A stretch of DNA of 64,000 bases from Aldehydirespirator sp965221605. Lineage in GTDB: Bacteria > Actinomycetota > Acidimicrobiia > Acidimicrobiales > Aldehydirespiratoraceae. Of the stretch, positions 41,858 through 50,902 are shown piece by piece. Under the pieces are notes generated by a model. The model was given only the letters and a program-made list of their open reading frames with translations. It did not search any database and was not told the DNA's origin. Positions within the stretch are counted from its first letter, which is position 1, and each line of letters starts with the position of its first letter. The stretch is taken from assembly GCA_965221605.1 (NCBI GenBank), contig CBDCSK010000008.1:102038-166037 (forward strand). The letters are read 5' to 3'. Position numbers and translations under genes: made by a program.

Positions 41858-43608
41858 GAGCCGAGCGGGTCCATTCTCGCCTGACGGGCCCGGGCCACCC
41901 CCTCCAGGTTCCGGGTCCTCTGTGACTTGGCGTCGTCCGGGCTCCGCGAGCTGCCGATCACCTTCAGCCAAGGGGAAGGCTCCCGGTCCACGCTCTCGCC
42001 TCCCAGGTCCCGGCGGTTGCACCACAGGACATGCAGTTCCTGCTCGGCCCGGGTGACGGCCACATGCAGCAGGCGGCGCTCCTCGGCCCGGGCCGCCGCG
42101 GTGCGGGCGTGGGCGATGGGGACGAACCCGGCCTCCATGCCCACGATGTGGACGACGGGCCACTCCAGACCCTTGGCTGCATGGAAGGTCATGAGGTCGA
42201 CGCCGTCGGAGGGCGCGGCGGCACGGTCGTCGGCCCGCAGCGCGGTGCGGAAGGCTGCCACGGTGGAGTCGGGATCCAGGATCAGATGGTCGTTGGCGAA
42301 CTCCAGGAAGGCTTCGACCGTCGCTCGCGCCTCGGGCCCGCCCTCGACGGGCGGGCCGGATCCAGAAGCGGTCGCGGACTCCGAGTGGCTCGCCTCCCGG
42401 CCGGTCTCGGCCACGCAGGAGGCAAGGCTTGCATCGGCCGGCCACGCCCCGAGCAGGGCCGCGATCTCGGGCTTGCGGATCAGGCTGCGCTCGTTCGGGG
42501 CTGCCACCGGGATGCCGTGACGCAGCAGCGCCCGCCGCAGCGGCTCGAGCTGAGCGTTGGTCCGGGCCAGGACCGCCTGGCGGCGCCACCGGGAGCCGGG
42601 CCGGTGGCGGTGCCGCACGGCCCGGGCCAGCACCGCGGCCTCGTCGGACCCGTCGCAGACGGTGACGGTGGGCTCGTCACCCGGGGGCCGCACCGCGGGC
42701 TGCGGTGAGCGGCCCAGCAGCCGGCCGGCCGCGGCCAGCACCTCCGGCGTCGAGCGGAAGTTGGTGCGCATGTGCAGTACCGCGCAGCCGGGGAGGTGCT
42801 CGCCGACGGCATCGATAAGGTCGGGATCGGCGCCGTTCCACCCGTAGATGGCCTGGTCCGGGTCACCGACCACCACGAGCGTCGAGTCCGGTCCCAGCCA
42901 CGAGCGCAGCAGGGCGAACTGAAGCGGGTTGATGTCCTGGAACTCGTCGACGAGCACGTGCTGGTGCAGCCAGCGGTGAGCGGCCGCCTGCTCCGGCTCG
43001 GTGGCCATCAGCTCCAGGGAGCGGGAGAGCACGTCGTCGAAGTCGAGCACCCGGCGCCTGCGTTTGGCCGACTCGTAGTCGGCGTAGAGCTGGGCGAAGC
43101 GGTCGGCTCGGCCCCACGGAGGCCGCCTGCGGGCGGCCCGTGCCTCGGCCGTGTACTCCTCCGGGATGACGAGACGGGCCCGGCACCAGCCGATCTCGTT
43201 GACGATGTCGGCCACGGCGGCGCGGTCGGCCTTGGGGCGCAACTCGGCGATGAGCCCACCGGCGTTCTCGAGGATCCGGGGCGGCCGGTGGCCGGAGTCA
43301 TTGGCATGCCGGCGGAGTTGGGCCAGCGCGACCGCGTGGAACGTACCGGCCCGCACCTCGTCGTTGAGGCCGAGCCGGCGCAGGCGGGCCCGCAGTTCGC
43401 GGGCCGCTCGCCTGGTGAAGGTCACCGCGAGCGTGCGCCGGGGATCGGCGCTGCCCTGGCTGGCCTGCCAGGCGATGCGCCGGGTCAGGACCCGGGTCTT
43501 GCCCGAGCCCGCGCCGGCGATGATGCACATCGGCGATGCCCGGGTTGTCACCGCGTCGCTCTGCTCGACGGTCAGGCCGGCCAGCAGCGGGTGTTCGGAG
43601 TCGGCCAC
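41854..43608 (-). CDS. UvrD/PcrA-like SF1A DNA helicase
   Basis: A 584-residue 3'-5' helicase. Motif Q and I (LTVEQSDAVTTRA; AGAGSGKTRVLTRRI) are near residues 12-42, II is VDEFQDINPLQ near 218, III GDPDQAIYGWNG near 244 and IV MRTNFRSTPEV near 282. MTFHAAKGLEW and HVAVTRAEQELHVLW form motifs V-VI near 480-530. It is shorter than PcrA (~750) and lacks an HRDC domain, so it is closer to the short UvrD-like group. GTG 43608 is chosen over GTG 43611 because TAGGGT sits exactly 6 bases before it. Confidence 0.88.
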   Translation of the reverse strand: MADSEHPLLAGLTVEQSDAVTTRASPMCIIAGAGSGKTRVLTRRIAWQASQGSADPRRTLAVTFTRRAARELRARLRRLGLNDEVRAGTFHAVALAQLRRHANDSGHRPPRILENAGGLIAELRPKADRAAVADIVNEIGWCRARLVIPEEYTAEARAARRRPPWGRADRFAQLYADYESAKRRRRVLDFDDVLSRSLELMATEPEQAAAHRWLHQHVLVDEFQDINPLQFALLRSWLGPDSTLVVVGDPDQAIYGWNGADPDLIDAVGEHLPGCAVLHMRTNFRSTPEVLAAAGRLLGRSPQPAVRPPGDEPTVTVCDGSDEAAVLARAVRHRHRPGSRWRRQAVLARTNAQLEPLRRALLRHGIPVAAPNERSLIRKPEIAALLGAWPADASLASCVAETGREASHSESATASGSGPPVEGGPEARATVEAFLEFANDHLILDPDSTVAAFRTALRADDRAAAPSDGVDLMTFHAAKGLEWPVVHIVGMEAGFVPIAHARTAAARAEERRLLHVAVTRAEQELHVLWCNRRDLGGESVDREPSPWLKVIGSSRSPDDAKSQRTRNLEGVARARQARMDPLGS

Positions 43609-43614
43609 CACCCG

Positions 43615-43620
43615 ACCCTA
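43615..43620 (-). promoter_or_regulatory. -10 box of the helicase gene (leaderless)
   Basis: TAGGGT on the minus strand ends 6 bases before the second of two consecutive GTG codons (43608). Confidence 0.5.
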
Positions 43621-43635
43621 GAGCGCGGTGCTCGG

Positions 43636-43641
43636 TACTGT
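43636..43641 (+). promoter_or_regulatory. -10 box of the metallopeptidase gene (leaderless)
   Basis: TACTGT ends 7 bases before GTG 43649, which makes that codon the likely start rather than ATG 43655. Confidence 0.5.
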
Positions 43642-43648
43642 CTGGGCG

Positions 43649-43993
43649 GTGTTCATGATCGACGGGGCCCGCTTCGAGCGGCTCGTGGGCGAGGCTCTCG
43701 ACTCGCTGCCGCCGGAGCTGGGCGAGATGATGGAGAACGTCGCGGTGGTGGTGGAGGACGTCCACCCGGACGAGGACCTTCTCGGCCTGTACGAGGGTGT
43801 GCCCCTGACCGAGCGCGGCGACTACGGCGGCATGGCTATGCCCGATCGGGTCACGGTCTACCGGCTGCCGATCTGCGCCATCTGCGACAGCGAGGAGGAG
43901 CTCCTCGACCAGGTAACCGTCACGGTCGTCCACGAGGTGGCCCACCACTTCGGTATCGACGACGACACGCTGGAGGAACTCGGCTGGGACTGA
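43649..43993 (+). CDS. Metallopeptidase-family (zincin-like, PF06262) protein
   Basis: A 114-residue minimal zincin. The zinc motif H-E-x-x-H is in VVHEVAHHFGIDDDTLEELG near the C-terminus, where the downstream Asp and Glu are characteristic. The N-terminal helix reads FERLVGEALDSLPPELGEMM, and EDLLGLYEGVPLTER leads into the beta sheet. The family is common in actinobacteria; peptidase activity has not been settled, so the role stays open. The promoter box supports a GTG start. Confidence 0.85.
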   Translation: MFMIDGARFERLVGEALDSLPPELGEMMENVAVVVEDVHPDEDLLGLYEGVPLTERGDYGGMAMPDRVTVYRLPICAICDSEEELLDQVTVTVVHEVAHHFGIDDDTLEELGWD

Positions 43994-44115
43994 TCCTGTC
44001 GGGCCGGCGGTCCGTCCGCTGCGAGCGATCCGTCCGCTGCTGGGGTCCGCGATCGCCCGGATCGGCGTGAGTACGTTGCGGCGTTGAGCCATTAACGGGC
44101 AACCGGGGAGACCCC

Positions 44116-46620
44116 ATGAGCGTCACCATCCTTCCTCGCTTCCTCGCCTCTTCCCGATCGGAGCCGGGCAGCCGGAAACGCCGTCCCGTCTGCCGTCGAG
44201 TCGTCTTCTGTCTGGCCGCCACCTGCCTGCTGTCGTCCGTGGTGCCCGCCGGGATCGCGGCCGCGCAGGAGGAGGACCTCGACCGGCAGGCGCTGATGGA
44301 ACTCTTCGCGGCCACCGGCGGGGACGGCTGGGATCGAAGCGCCAACTGGGGCTCAAGCCTGCCGTTGGACCGCTGGCACGGTGTGACCACCGACGGCACG
44401 GGCCGGGTGGTGGGCCTGGCAATGCCGTCCAACGGACTCTTCGGACAGATCCCGGCCTCTATCGGCACTCTCGCCGGCCTGGAGCACCTGGACCTCGGAG
44501 ACAACGACCTGTACGGGGAGATCCCCGCCGAGATCGGCGATCTGGTCAACCTGAGGCACCTGGACCTCCGGAGCAACCGGCTCGACCGCCCGATCCCCGC
44601 CGAGATAGGCGACCTCGCCCATCTGGAGGTGCTGGATCTCAAGCACAATGTGATGTTCGGGGCCATCCCAGCCGAGATCGGCGCCCTCGCCAGCCTCCGG
44701 GTCCTCGACCTGCGAGGCAACGGGTTCTCCCGCCAGTTGCCGGACTCGGTCGGCAACCTCTCCAGCCTGAACCGCCTGATGCTCAGCGACAACCGGCTGT
44801 CCGGCGCGATTCCGGCCGGGATGGGACGGCTGGAGAACCTCGTCTGGCTGGACATGAGCCGCAACTCGCTGTCGGGCGAGATTCCCCCCGAGATAGGCGA
44901 TCTGGCCAACCTGGCCTGGCTCGATCTCAACTCCAACAGCCTCTCGGGCCCGATCCCGGCCGAACTCGGCCGCCTGTCCCGGCTCAAGACGCTGAGCCTG
45001 TGGCTCAACGGGCTCACCGGGGAGATACCCCCGGAGTTGGGCGATCTTGCCTCGCTCGAGGATCTGAGCATCGGCCTCAACGACCTGACCGGCACGATCC
45101 CGGCCGAGCTGGGAAGGCTGACCGGGCTCCAGCGGCTGCGACTCGGTTACAACCAGCTGTCGGGGCCCATTCCCGCCGAACTGGGCCGGCTGGGCGGGCT
45201 GCGGTACCTGTGGCTCGATTACAACGAGCTGTCGGGGCCCATACCCGCCGAGATCGGCGGTCTGCGCCTTCTCCGAGACCTGTGGCTTCAGGGCAACCGG
45301 CTGTCGGGGCCCATACCCGCCGAGCTGGGCCGGCTTCGCCCGCTGCGGAGCCTGTACCTCCACGACAACCGGCTGTCCGGCGACATCCCGGCATCGCTCG
45401 GCGACCTGGTCCATCTGGAGCGGCTGCGCCTCGACGGCAACGGGCTGTCCGGAGAGATTCCGGCGACTCTGGGCAGCATCGCCGGCCTGGAGCACCTCAG
45501 CCTCGCCGACAACTGGCTCTACGGCCGGATTCCCGAGCAACTGGCCAACCTCACCGGCCTGAAGGACTTGAACCTGAGCGACAATGAGCTGTCGGGGGTG
45601 ATCCCCGACGGAATCGGCCGTCTGAAGGGGCTCGAACAGCTCGACCTGCACAACAACTCGCTCACCGGCGCGATCCCCTCGCGGATCGGCGAACTGGGCA
45701 AGCTCAAGCGGCTGAGACTTCAGAACAACCAGCTGTCGGGCCCCATCCCTGACGCCATCGGCGACCTGGGTGCCCTCGAGGTGCTCGACCTGAGGGGCAA
45801 CCGGCTGTCGGGGGCCATCCCCGACAGCATCGGAGGCCTGTCGAACCTGGTCCAGCTGAGGCTCGGCGACAACCTGCTGGCCGAAGAGATCCCCGAGTCG
45901 TTGGCCGACCTGGACCGGCTCCAGTGGCTGGACCTCAGCCGCAACTCGCTGTCCGGGCCGATCCCGCCGGGGCTCGGCGACCTAGCCGGCCTCGAGGCCC
46001 TGTACTTCAGCTTCAACTTCCTCGATGGGGAGATCCCCGGGGAGCTCGGACAGCTCGCCAACCTCAAGATCCTGAGGCTCCGCTGGAACGATCTCTCGGG
46101 CGAGATACCCGCCGAGCTGGGCAACCTGGCAAGCCTCAAGCAGCTGAACCTGTGGCACAACCAGCTCACCGGCGAGATCCCGGCTGAGCTCGGCCAGCTC
46201 ACCAACCTCACCCGGCTCGACCTCGACGACAACATGCTGTCGGGCCCGATCCCGCCGGAGCTCGGCAGCCTCACGCGGCTGACCGAGCTGTGGCTCAGGG
46301 GCAACAACCTGTCGGGTCCCATCCCGCCGCACCTCGGCAACCTGACCCGACTCCGGCGGCTCTACCTCGACGGCAACCAGCTCACCGGCGAGATCCCGGC
46401 ACATCTGGGAAACCTGGCCAGCATCAAGCGGCTGTGGCTGCACGACAACCAGCTGACGGGCGAGATCCGAGCTGAGCTGGGCGAGCTGACCGGCCTTGAG
46501 CAGATCATCCTGGGCGGCACCAACTCCTTCACCGGGTGCCTCCCCGCGGCCTGGGAGGCGCTCGAGACCCTGGCCGACGATCTCGACACGCTGGGTCTGG
46601 AGTTCTGCGCGGCTCCCTAG
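44116..46620 (+). CDS. Secreted protein of 29 plant-type leucine-rich repeats
   Basis: An 834-residue exported protein. A long signal peptide has a basic front and a hydrophobic run (VVFCLAATCLLSSVVPAGIA, ~29-48). A cap follows (DRQALMELFAATGGDGWDRS) as in LRRNT domains of plant receptor proteins. I count 29 in-register 24-residue repeats of the form LxxLxLxxNxLSGxIPxELGxL, then a degenerate closing repeat with two Cys (TGCLPAAW; LEFCAAP). There is no membrane anchor or enzyme domain. It probably binds a protein or polysaccharide outside the cell. A ribosome site (GGGGAG) precedes the ATG. The stop is the first codon of repeat copy C. Confidence 0.93.
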   Translation: MSVTILPRFLASSRSEPGSRKRRPVCRRVVFCLAATCLLSSVVPAGIAAAQEEDLDRQALMELFAATGGDGWDRSANWGSSLPLDRWHGVTTDGTGRVVGLAMPSNGLFGQIPASIGTLAGLEHLDLGDNDLYGEIPAEIGDLVNLRHLDLRSNRLDRPIPAEIGDLAHLEVLDLKHNVMFGAIPAEIGALASLRVLDLRGNGFSRQLPDSVGNLSSLNRLMLSDNRLSGAIPAGMGRLENLVWLDMSRNSLSGEIPPEIGDLANLAWLDLNSNSLSGPIPAELGRLSRLKTLSLWLNGLTGEIPPELGDLASLEDLSIGLNDLTGTIPAELGRLTGLQRLRLGYNQLSGPIPAELGRLGGLRYLWLDYNELSGPIPAEIGGLRLLRDLWLQGNRLSGPIPAELGRLRPLRSLYLHDNRLSGDIPASLGDLVHLERLRLDGNGLSGEIPATLGSIAGLEHLSLADNWLYGRIPEQLANLTGLKDLNLSDNELSGVIPDGIGRLKGLEQLDLHNNSLTGAIPSRIGELGKLKRLRLQNNQLSGPIPDAIGDLGALEVLDLRGNRLSGAIPDSIGGLSNLVQLRLGDNLLAEEIPESLADLDRLQWLDLSRNSLSGPIPPGLGDLAGLEALYFSFNFLDGEIPGELGQLANLKILRLRWNDLSGEIPAELGNLASLKQLNLWHNQLTGEIPAELGQLTNLTRLDLDDNMLSGPIPPELGSLTRLTELWLRGNNLSGPIPPHLGNLTRLRRLYLDGNQLTGEIPAHLGNLASIKRLWLHDNQLTGEIRAELGELTGLEQIILGGTNSFTGCLPAAWEALETLADDLDTLGLEFCAAP

Positions 46621-46759
46621 AGGCCACGCGGATAGAGGCGTGAGTCCGGCTCATACGGGCGTGGCCGTGGCCCGAGCGGCCCGTGAGCGAAGCGAACAGG
46701 AGCGGGAATGACACCGCTGCGACGTGAAGGGCCTCGCATCAATCCGCGCACGCTCTCAG
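46617..46759 (+). repeat. Dispersed element, copy C
   Basis: The left end CTAGAGGCCACGCGGATAGA includes the LRR gene stop. The core at ~46664-46709 has the standard sequence with one AACAGGAG variant. The right end around TCAATCCGCGCACGCTCTCA is a diverged inverted copy and holds the stop (TCA, 46756-46758) of the convergent glycosyltransferase gene. Confidence 0.78.
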
Positions 46760-47916
46760 ACCGAACCGCGCACGCGGTTCCAGGTGATCGACACGTTCAG
46801 GAAGAAGTTGGTGAGCGTGGCCACGGCCAAGCCGATGCCGTTGTTGACGGCGGCCGCCACATCGGCGTTCGTCGAAGATGCGGGGAAGCCGTTGCGGTGC
46901 AGCAACTGGAACACGGCCAGCTGCACGAAGACCCCCACGATCGACACGGCCTGGAACAGCAGCAGCCCGCCCAGCAGCCCCCATCGGCGGTAGCGGCGGT
47001 CGTAGAAGGTGAAGAAGTTGTTGGCCAGGAAGTTGGTGACGATGCTGGCCTGGATTCCCAGCAGAGCCGAGATGTAGATCGGGTTCAGATCGGGAGCGAT
47101 GCCGAGGCTGATGGTGGGAAGGCCGGCCAGCTCGCCGAGGCCGTACACCGCCAGGCTCACAGCCACCCCGCTCGCGCCGACCAGGCAGTACTTCACGAAC
47201 AGCGGCGACACCACCCGGCCCAGCCGGAGGACCAGCGCGTTGACCAGGTCGTCGAGCAGTACCGCGGTCGACAGCTTGGTCTCGCCCCCGCCCCGGGGCC
47301 GGAAGTCGTAGCCGACCTCTGTGACGGAGAGATCCTTCCTACTGGCAAGGAAGGCCCACAGGATCTTGTACTCGCGCAGCCCGCGGCTGATCCTCGGAGC
47401 AGTCCGCTCATAGAGGCCCCGGCTGACGACGAAGAAGCCGCTGAGCGGGTCGCTGGTGCGGCGCAGGCGCGGCAGCAGCCGCCCCACCAGCGCGGTGCCG
47501 GCCGCGGTCAGCCAGTGACGCAGCCTGGCCCGGTCTCCGAAGGACCCGCTCTCACCGGTGCGGCTGCCCACGCAGACGTCGGCCCCACCGTCCAGCACGG
47601 ACCGGACCATCGCCGGCAGTGCCGCCTCGTCGTGCTGGAGGTCGCCGTCCATCACCGCGAGGGCGTCGCCCTCGGCCGCGGCCATGCCGTCGAGGACCGC
47701 CGAGGCCAGCCCCCGCTCACCGATCCGCCGGATCACCCGCACGGCCGGATCGCCCGCGCCGTGGCGGCGGGCCAGGTGCCAGGTGCCGTCGGGGCTGTCG
47801 TCGTCGACGACGATGATCTCGTGGGCCTGGCCGCTGAGGGCGCGCTGCAGCCGGTTGATGACCTCGACGATGTTGTCGGCCTCGTTGTAGGTCGGGACGA
47901 TCACCGAGACCCGCAC
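46756..47916 (-). CDS. Polyprenol-phosphate mannosyltransferase-like GT2 fused to a GtrA membrane domain
   Basis: A 386-residue protein. The GT2 part starts VRVSVIVPTYNEADNIVEVI, with IIVVDDDSPDGT near 35 and the metal motif AVMDGDLQHD near 85, as in Dpm1-like dolichol/polyprenol-phosphate mannose synthases. The C-terminal ~130 residues are a four-helix GtrA-like domain (FVKYCLVGASGVAVSLAVYG onward), with N-F-L-x-N-N-F-F-T-F. The likely role is to make polyprenyl-phosphate sugar and help present it for extracellular glycosylation. The start is GTG 47916 (TAGCGT 7 bases upstream). Confidence 0.88.
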   Translation of the reverse strand: MRVSVIVPTYNEADNIVEVINRLQRALSGQAHEIIVVDDDSPDGTWHLARRHGAGDPAVRVIRRIGERGLASAVLDGMAAAEGDALAVMDGDLQHDEAALPAMVRSVLDGGADVCVGSRTGESGSFGDRARLRHWLTAAGTALVGRLLPRLRRTSDPLSGFFVVSRGLYERTAPRISRGLREYKILWAFLASRKDLSVTEVGYDFRPRGGGETKLSTAVLLDDLVNALVLRLGRVVSPLFVKYCLVGASGVAVSLAVYGLGELAGLPTISLGIAPDLNPIYISALLGIQASIVTNFLANNFFTFYDRRYRRWGLLGGLLLFQAVSIVGVFVQLAVFQLLHRNGFPASSTNADVAAAVNNGIGLAVATLTNFFLNVSITWNRVRGSV

Positions 47917-47923
47917 AACCGCG

Positions 47924-47929
47924 ACGCTA
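47924..47929 (-). promoter_or_regulatory. -10 box of the GT2-GtrA gene (leaderless)
   Basis: TAGCGT on the minus strand ends 7 bases before GTG 47916. Confidence 0.5.
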
Positions 47930-47978
47930 GAGGCCGCGGGCTCCGATGCCTGACCTCGCTCCGCTGCGAACGCCGGAA

Positions 47979-47984
47979 TATAGT
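47979..47984 (+). promoter_or_regulatory. -10 box of the thiBPQ transcript
   Basis: TATAGT lies just upstream of the TPP riboswitch and would start transcription near 47991, a few bases before the aptamer. Confidence 0.5.
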
Positions 47985-47997
47985 CACTGGTGAACCG

Positions 47998-48092
47998 ACC
48001 GGGGAGCTCGGGGCAGCCGGGCTGAGAGGGCATCCACGCGACCGCAGCGGTGTCGACCCGCCGACCTGATCTGGGTAATGCCAGCGGAGGAA
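47998..48092 (+). promoter_or_regulatory. TPP riboswitch (THI element) controlling thiBPQ
   Basis: The two conserved halves of the thiamine pyrophosphate aptamer are present: GGGCTGAGAGGGC near 48019-48031 and ACCTGATCTGGGTAATGCCA with GCGGAGGAA near 48064-48092. The 3' end of the aptamer contains the ribosome site GGAGGA of the next gene. TPP binding would thus be expected to hide the site and block translation. The gene downstream is a thiamine-type binding lipoprotein, which agrees. Confidence 0.93.
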
Positions 48093-48097
48093 GACCC

Positions 48098-49207
48098 ATG
48101 GATCACACACCTTCCCGAATTCCGGCCCACACCGGCGCGCCACGCCGCAGGGTCCGCCCAATCCGCAGAGCCGTCGCGGTGGCCGCGGTCGCATTGGCCC
48201 TGGTCGCGGCGGCGTGCAGCGGCGACCGCTCCGAGGACTCCGGGGACCTCTCGGGTACCACGGTGACCCTGCTCACCCACGACTCGTTCTACCTGTCGCC
48301 TGAGACGTTCGAGGCGTTCACCCTCCAGACCGGCGTCGAGGTGGAGCATCTCGCCTCCGGCGACGCGGGCGCACTCGTGGCCCAGGCGTGCCTCACCGCC
48401 GGCGAACCGCTGGGAGACGTGCTCTTCGGGATCGACAACACCTTCCTGCAGCGCGGACTCGACTGCGACATGTTCGAGCCCTACCGGTCGCCCAACCTCG
48501 CGGCAGTGCCCGACCACTTCGAGCTCGACGGGGAGCACCGGGTCACGCCCGTCGACTTCGGCGACGTGTGCCTCAACTACTGGGCCGACGCCTTCGACGG
48601 CTCGCCGCCCCCGCCGTCGTCGCTCGACGACCTGATCGACCCCGCCTACGCGGGAATGCTCGTGGTGCAGAGCCCGGAGACTTCGTCGCCGGGACTGGCC
48701 TTCCTGCTGGCCACCATCGCCCGCTACGGCGACGGCTGGGAGGACTACTGGGCTGGGCTGCGCGACAACGGCGTGGCCGTCACCGCCGGGTGGGAGGACG
48801 CCTACTACGGCGAGTTCACCGCCGGCGGGGGCGATCGCCCGATAGTGGTCTCGTACGCGTCCAGCCCGCCCGCCGAGGTCATCTACGCCGATCCTCCCGT
48901 CGACGAGCCGCCCACCGGCGTGGTCACGGCCAGCTGCTACCGCCAGATCGAGTTCGCGGGCGTGCTCGCGGGGGCCGGCAACCCCGGAGGCGCTCAGGCC
49001 CTGATCGACTTCATGCTCACCGAGACGTTCCAGAACGATGTTCCGCTCAACATGTTCGTGTTCCCCGTGATCGAATCGGCAACGCTCCCGCCGGAGTTCG
49101 TGGCTCACGCCGAGATAGCGCAGGATCCGTTCATCCTCGACCCGGCTGAGGTCGAGGCCCAGCGCAACGCCTGGACCGACCGCTGGGTGGAGATCGTCCT
49201 GCGGTGA
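48098..49207 (+). CDS. thiB: Thiamine ABC transporter, substrate-binding lipoprotein
   Basis: A 369-residue periplasmic-type binding protein. The signal peptide ends in a lipobox (LVAAACSGD, Cys near residue 36), so it is anchored outside. The mature part has GTTVTLLTHDSFYLSPE, DVLFGIDNTFLQRGL and VTPVDFGDVCLNYWADAF, as in ThiB/TbpA, followed by SYASSPPAEVIYAD. ATG 48098 follows GGAGGA inside the TPP riboswitch. It delivers thiamine or TPP to ThiP. Confidence 0.92.
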   Translation: MDHTPSRIPAHTGAPRRRVRPIRRAVAVAAVALALVAAACSGDRSEDSGDLSGTTVTLLTHDSFYLSPETFEAFTLQTGVEVEHLASGDAGALVAQACLTAGEPLGDVLFGIDNTFLQRGLDCDMFEPYRSPNLAAVPDHFELDGEHRVTPVDFGDVCLNYWADAFDGSPPPPSSLDDLIDPAYAGMLVVQSPETSSPGLAFLLATIARYGDGWEDYWAGLRDNGVAVTAGWEDAYYGEFTAGGGDRPIVVSYASSPPAEVIYADPPVDEPPTGVVTASCYRQIEFAGVLAGAGNPGGAQALIDFMLTETFQNDVPLNMFVFPVIESATLPPEFVAHAEIAQDPFILDPAEVEAQRNAWTDRWVEIVLR

Positions 49208-49232
49208 CGCCCGAGGCCTGAACCCTCCTGTA

Positions 49233-50882
49233 ATGCCTGCCGCGGCCCGCCTCATCCGGGGCGCCGCCGGCGCGCTGCCTGCCGCGGCCGTCGGGGGGTT
49301 CATGGCGCTGTTCTTCGTCTGGCCCATCGGCGGCGTCATCGCCCGGGGCCTGGGCGGGACCGGCCCGGCCGCGGCGCTCGGCGATGTGCTCGGCTCGGGG
49401 TCGCACCGCTCGGTGATCTGGTTCACCGTGTGGCAGGCTGCCGTGTCCACCGCCCTCACCGTGGCCGTGGCCCTGCCTGCCGCGGGGGCCATGGCCCGCC
49501 TGAACTTCCGGGGCCAGCGGCTGCTGCGGGCGCTGGCGACCGTCCCCTTCGTGCTGCCCACCGTGGTGGTGGCGGCCGCCTTCGAGGGTCTCTTCGACCG
49601 GTTCGGCCTGGCCGGTGGCGGAGCAGTCAGCCTCCGCCACACGGTCTGGGCCATCCTGATGGCCCACGTCTTCTTCAACTACGCGGTCGTGCTGCGGACC
49701 GTGGGCGCCCACTGGTCCGCCCTCGACGCCAGGGTGGAGGACCAGGCGAGGGTGCTCGGGGCGCCGCGGCTCGAGGTGTTCCGCCGAATCGTCCTACCCC
49801 GGCTGGCGCCGTCGATCGCGGCGGCCTCCGCCATCGTGTTCCTGTTCTCGTTCACTTCCTTCGGCGTGGTGCTGGTGCTGGGCGGCCCTGCCCGGGCCAC
49901 CATCGAGACCGAGATCTACCGGTACGCCGTGGTCCGGCTCGACCTGGCCACCGCCGCCGCGCTGGCGGTGGTGCAACTGGCTGCTGTCGTGGCGCTGGTG
50001 GTCGTGTCCAACGCGCTGGAACGAAGGCGAGCGGTGGCCGAGCCCGCGGCCTCGTTCACGGCCGCACCCCGCCGCCGGGGCCCCGGCCTGGTTGCCAACT
50101 TGGCGTTCATGGGTCTGATCCTCGGGTTGCCGGTTGCCGTGCTGGTGGAGCGTTCCCTGGCCGCCGGGCGCAGCGGCGGCTACACGCTGCGCAACTACAC
50201 CGCCATGGCCGAGCGGATCAACCTGCTGCCCGATACTGCTCTGGCGGCACTGGGCAACTCTCTCATGTTCGCGGTACCGGCCGCAGCTCTGGCCCTGGTG
50301 GTGGGCGGAGCGGCCACCCTGGTGGTGATGCGTGCCGGCCGCGGGGCAAGCGGCCCTGTCGGGCGGGCTTTCGACATCGGCCTGACCCTTCCGCTGGGTA
50401 CCTCCGCGGTCACGGTCGGGCTCGGGTTCCTGCTTGTGCTCAATCGCGGACCCATCGACATCCGGACGTCGGTCATCGTCGTTCCCATCGCGCATGCAGT
50501 CGTGGGGATCCCGTTCGTGGTGCGCACGCTGGTGCCGATGCTCCGGACGGTGAACCCCCGCACCCGGGAGGCCGCAGCCGTGCTCGGCGCCTCGCCCCGC
50601 CGGGTCCGTCGCGAGGTGGATCTGCGGGTGGCGGCGCGTGGTCTGGCGGTCGGGGCCGGGTTCGCCTTCGCGGTGTCGCTGGGCGAGTTCGGGGCCACGT
50701 CGTTCATCCCCCGCCGGCCCGAGACGCTGACCGCCCCGCTGGCCCTGTTCCGGCTGCTGGGTACCCCGGGCGAGGTGCTGCGGGGCCAGGCCATGGCATT
50801 GGCGGTGGCGCTCATGGCCCTCACCGCTGTGGCAGTCTTCGTCATGGACCTGTGGGGCGACACCCGCCGGGGAGTGTTCTAG
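49233..50882 (+). CDS. thiP: Thiamine ABC transporter, permease
   Basis: A 549-residue integral membrane protein with two fused permease units of about six helices each. The cytoplasmic coupling motif E-A-A-x3-G appears as EDQARVLGAPRLEVFRRIVL in the first half (~residues 169-188) and as REAAAVLGASPRRVRREVDL in the second (~445-464). The fused two-unit form is normal for ThiP and iron (FbpB-type) permeases; the TPP riboswitch decides for thiamine. It lies 25 bases downstream of thiB. Confidence 0.9.
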   Translation: MPAAARLIRGAAGALPAAAVGGFMALFFVWPIGGVIARGLGGTGPAAALGDVLGSGSHRSVIWFTVWQAAVSTALTVAVALPAAGAMARLNFRGQRLLRALATVPFVLPTVVVAAAFEGLFDRFGLAGGGAVSLRHTVWAILMAHVFFNYAVVLRTVGAHWSALDARVEDQARVLGAPRLEVFRRIVLPRLAPSIAAASAIVFLFSFTSFGVVLVLGGPARATIETEIYRYAVVRLDLATAAALAVVQLAAVVALVVVSNALERRRAVAEPAASFTAAPRRRGPGLVANLAFMGLILGLPVAVLVERSLAAGRSGGYTLRNYTAMAERINLLPDTALAALGNSLMFAVPAAALALVVGGAATLVVMRAGRGASGPVGRAFDIGLTLPLGTSAVTVGLGFLLVLNRGPIDIRTSVIVVPIAHAVVGIPFVVRTLVPMLRTVNPRTREAAAVLGASPRRVRREVDLRVAARGLAVGAGFAFAVSLGEFGATSFIPRRPETLTAPLALFRLLGTPGEVLRGQAMALAVALMALTAVAVFVMDLWGDTRRGVF

Positions 50883-50902
50883 ATGCGGGACGAGCTTTCG
50901 GG

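Noticed and set aside
44453..46500. DNA repeats in the LRR gene as a mobile or CRISPR-like array
   Set aside because: The ~72-base period is the 24-codon protein repeat read in one frame, not an independent DNA element.
47928..47945. CTAGAGGCCGCGGGC as a further copy of the dispersed element
   Set aside because: Only the first ten bases match the left end; there is no core or right end, and it is the promoter region of the GT2 gene.
49430..50902. A long in-frame extension before thiQ
   Set aside because: It overlaps thiP in another frame and has no ABC features; thiQ begins with the usual MLTVSGATVAFG at 50903.
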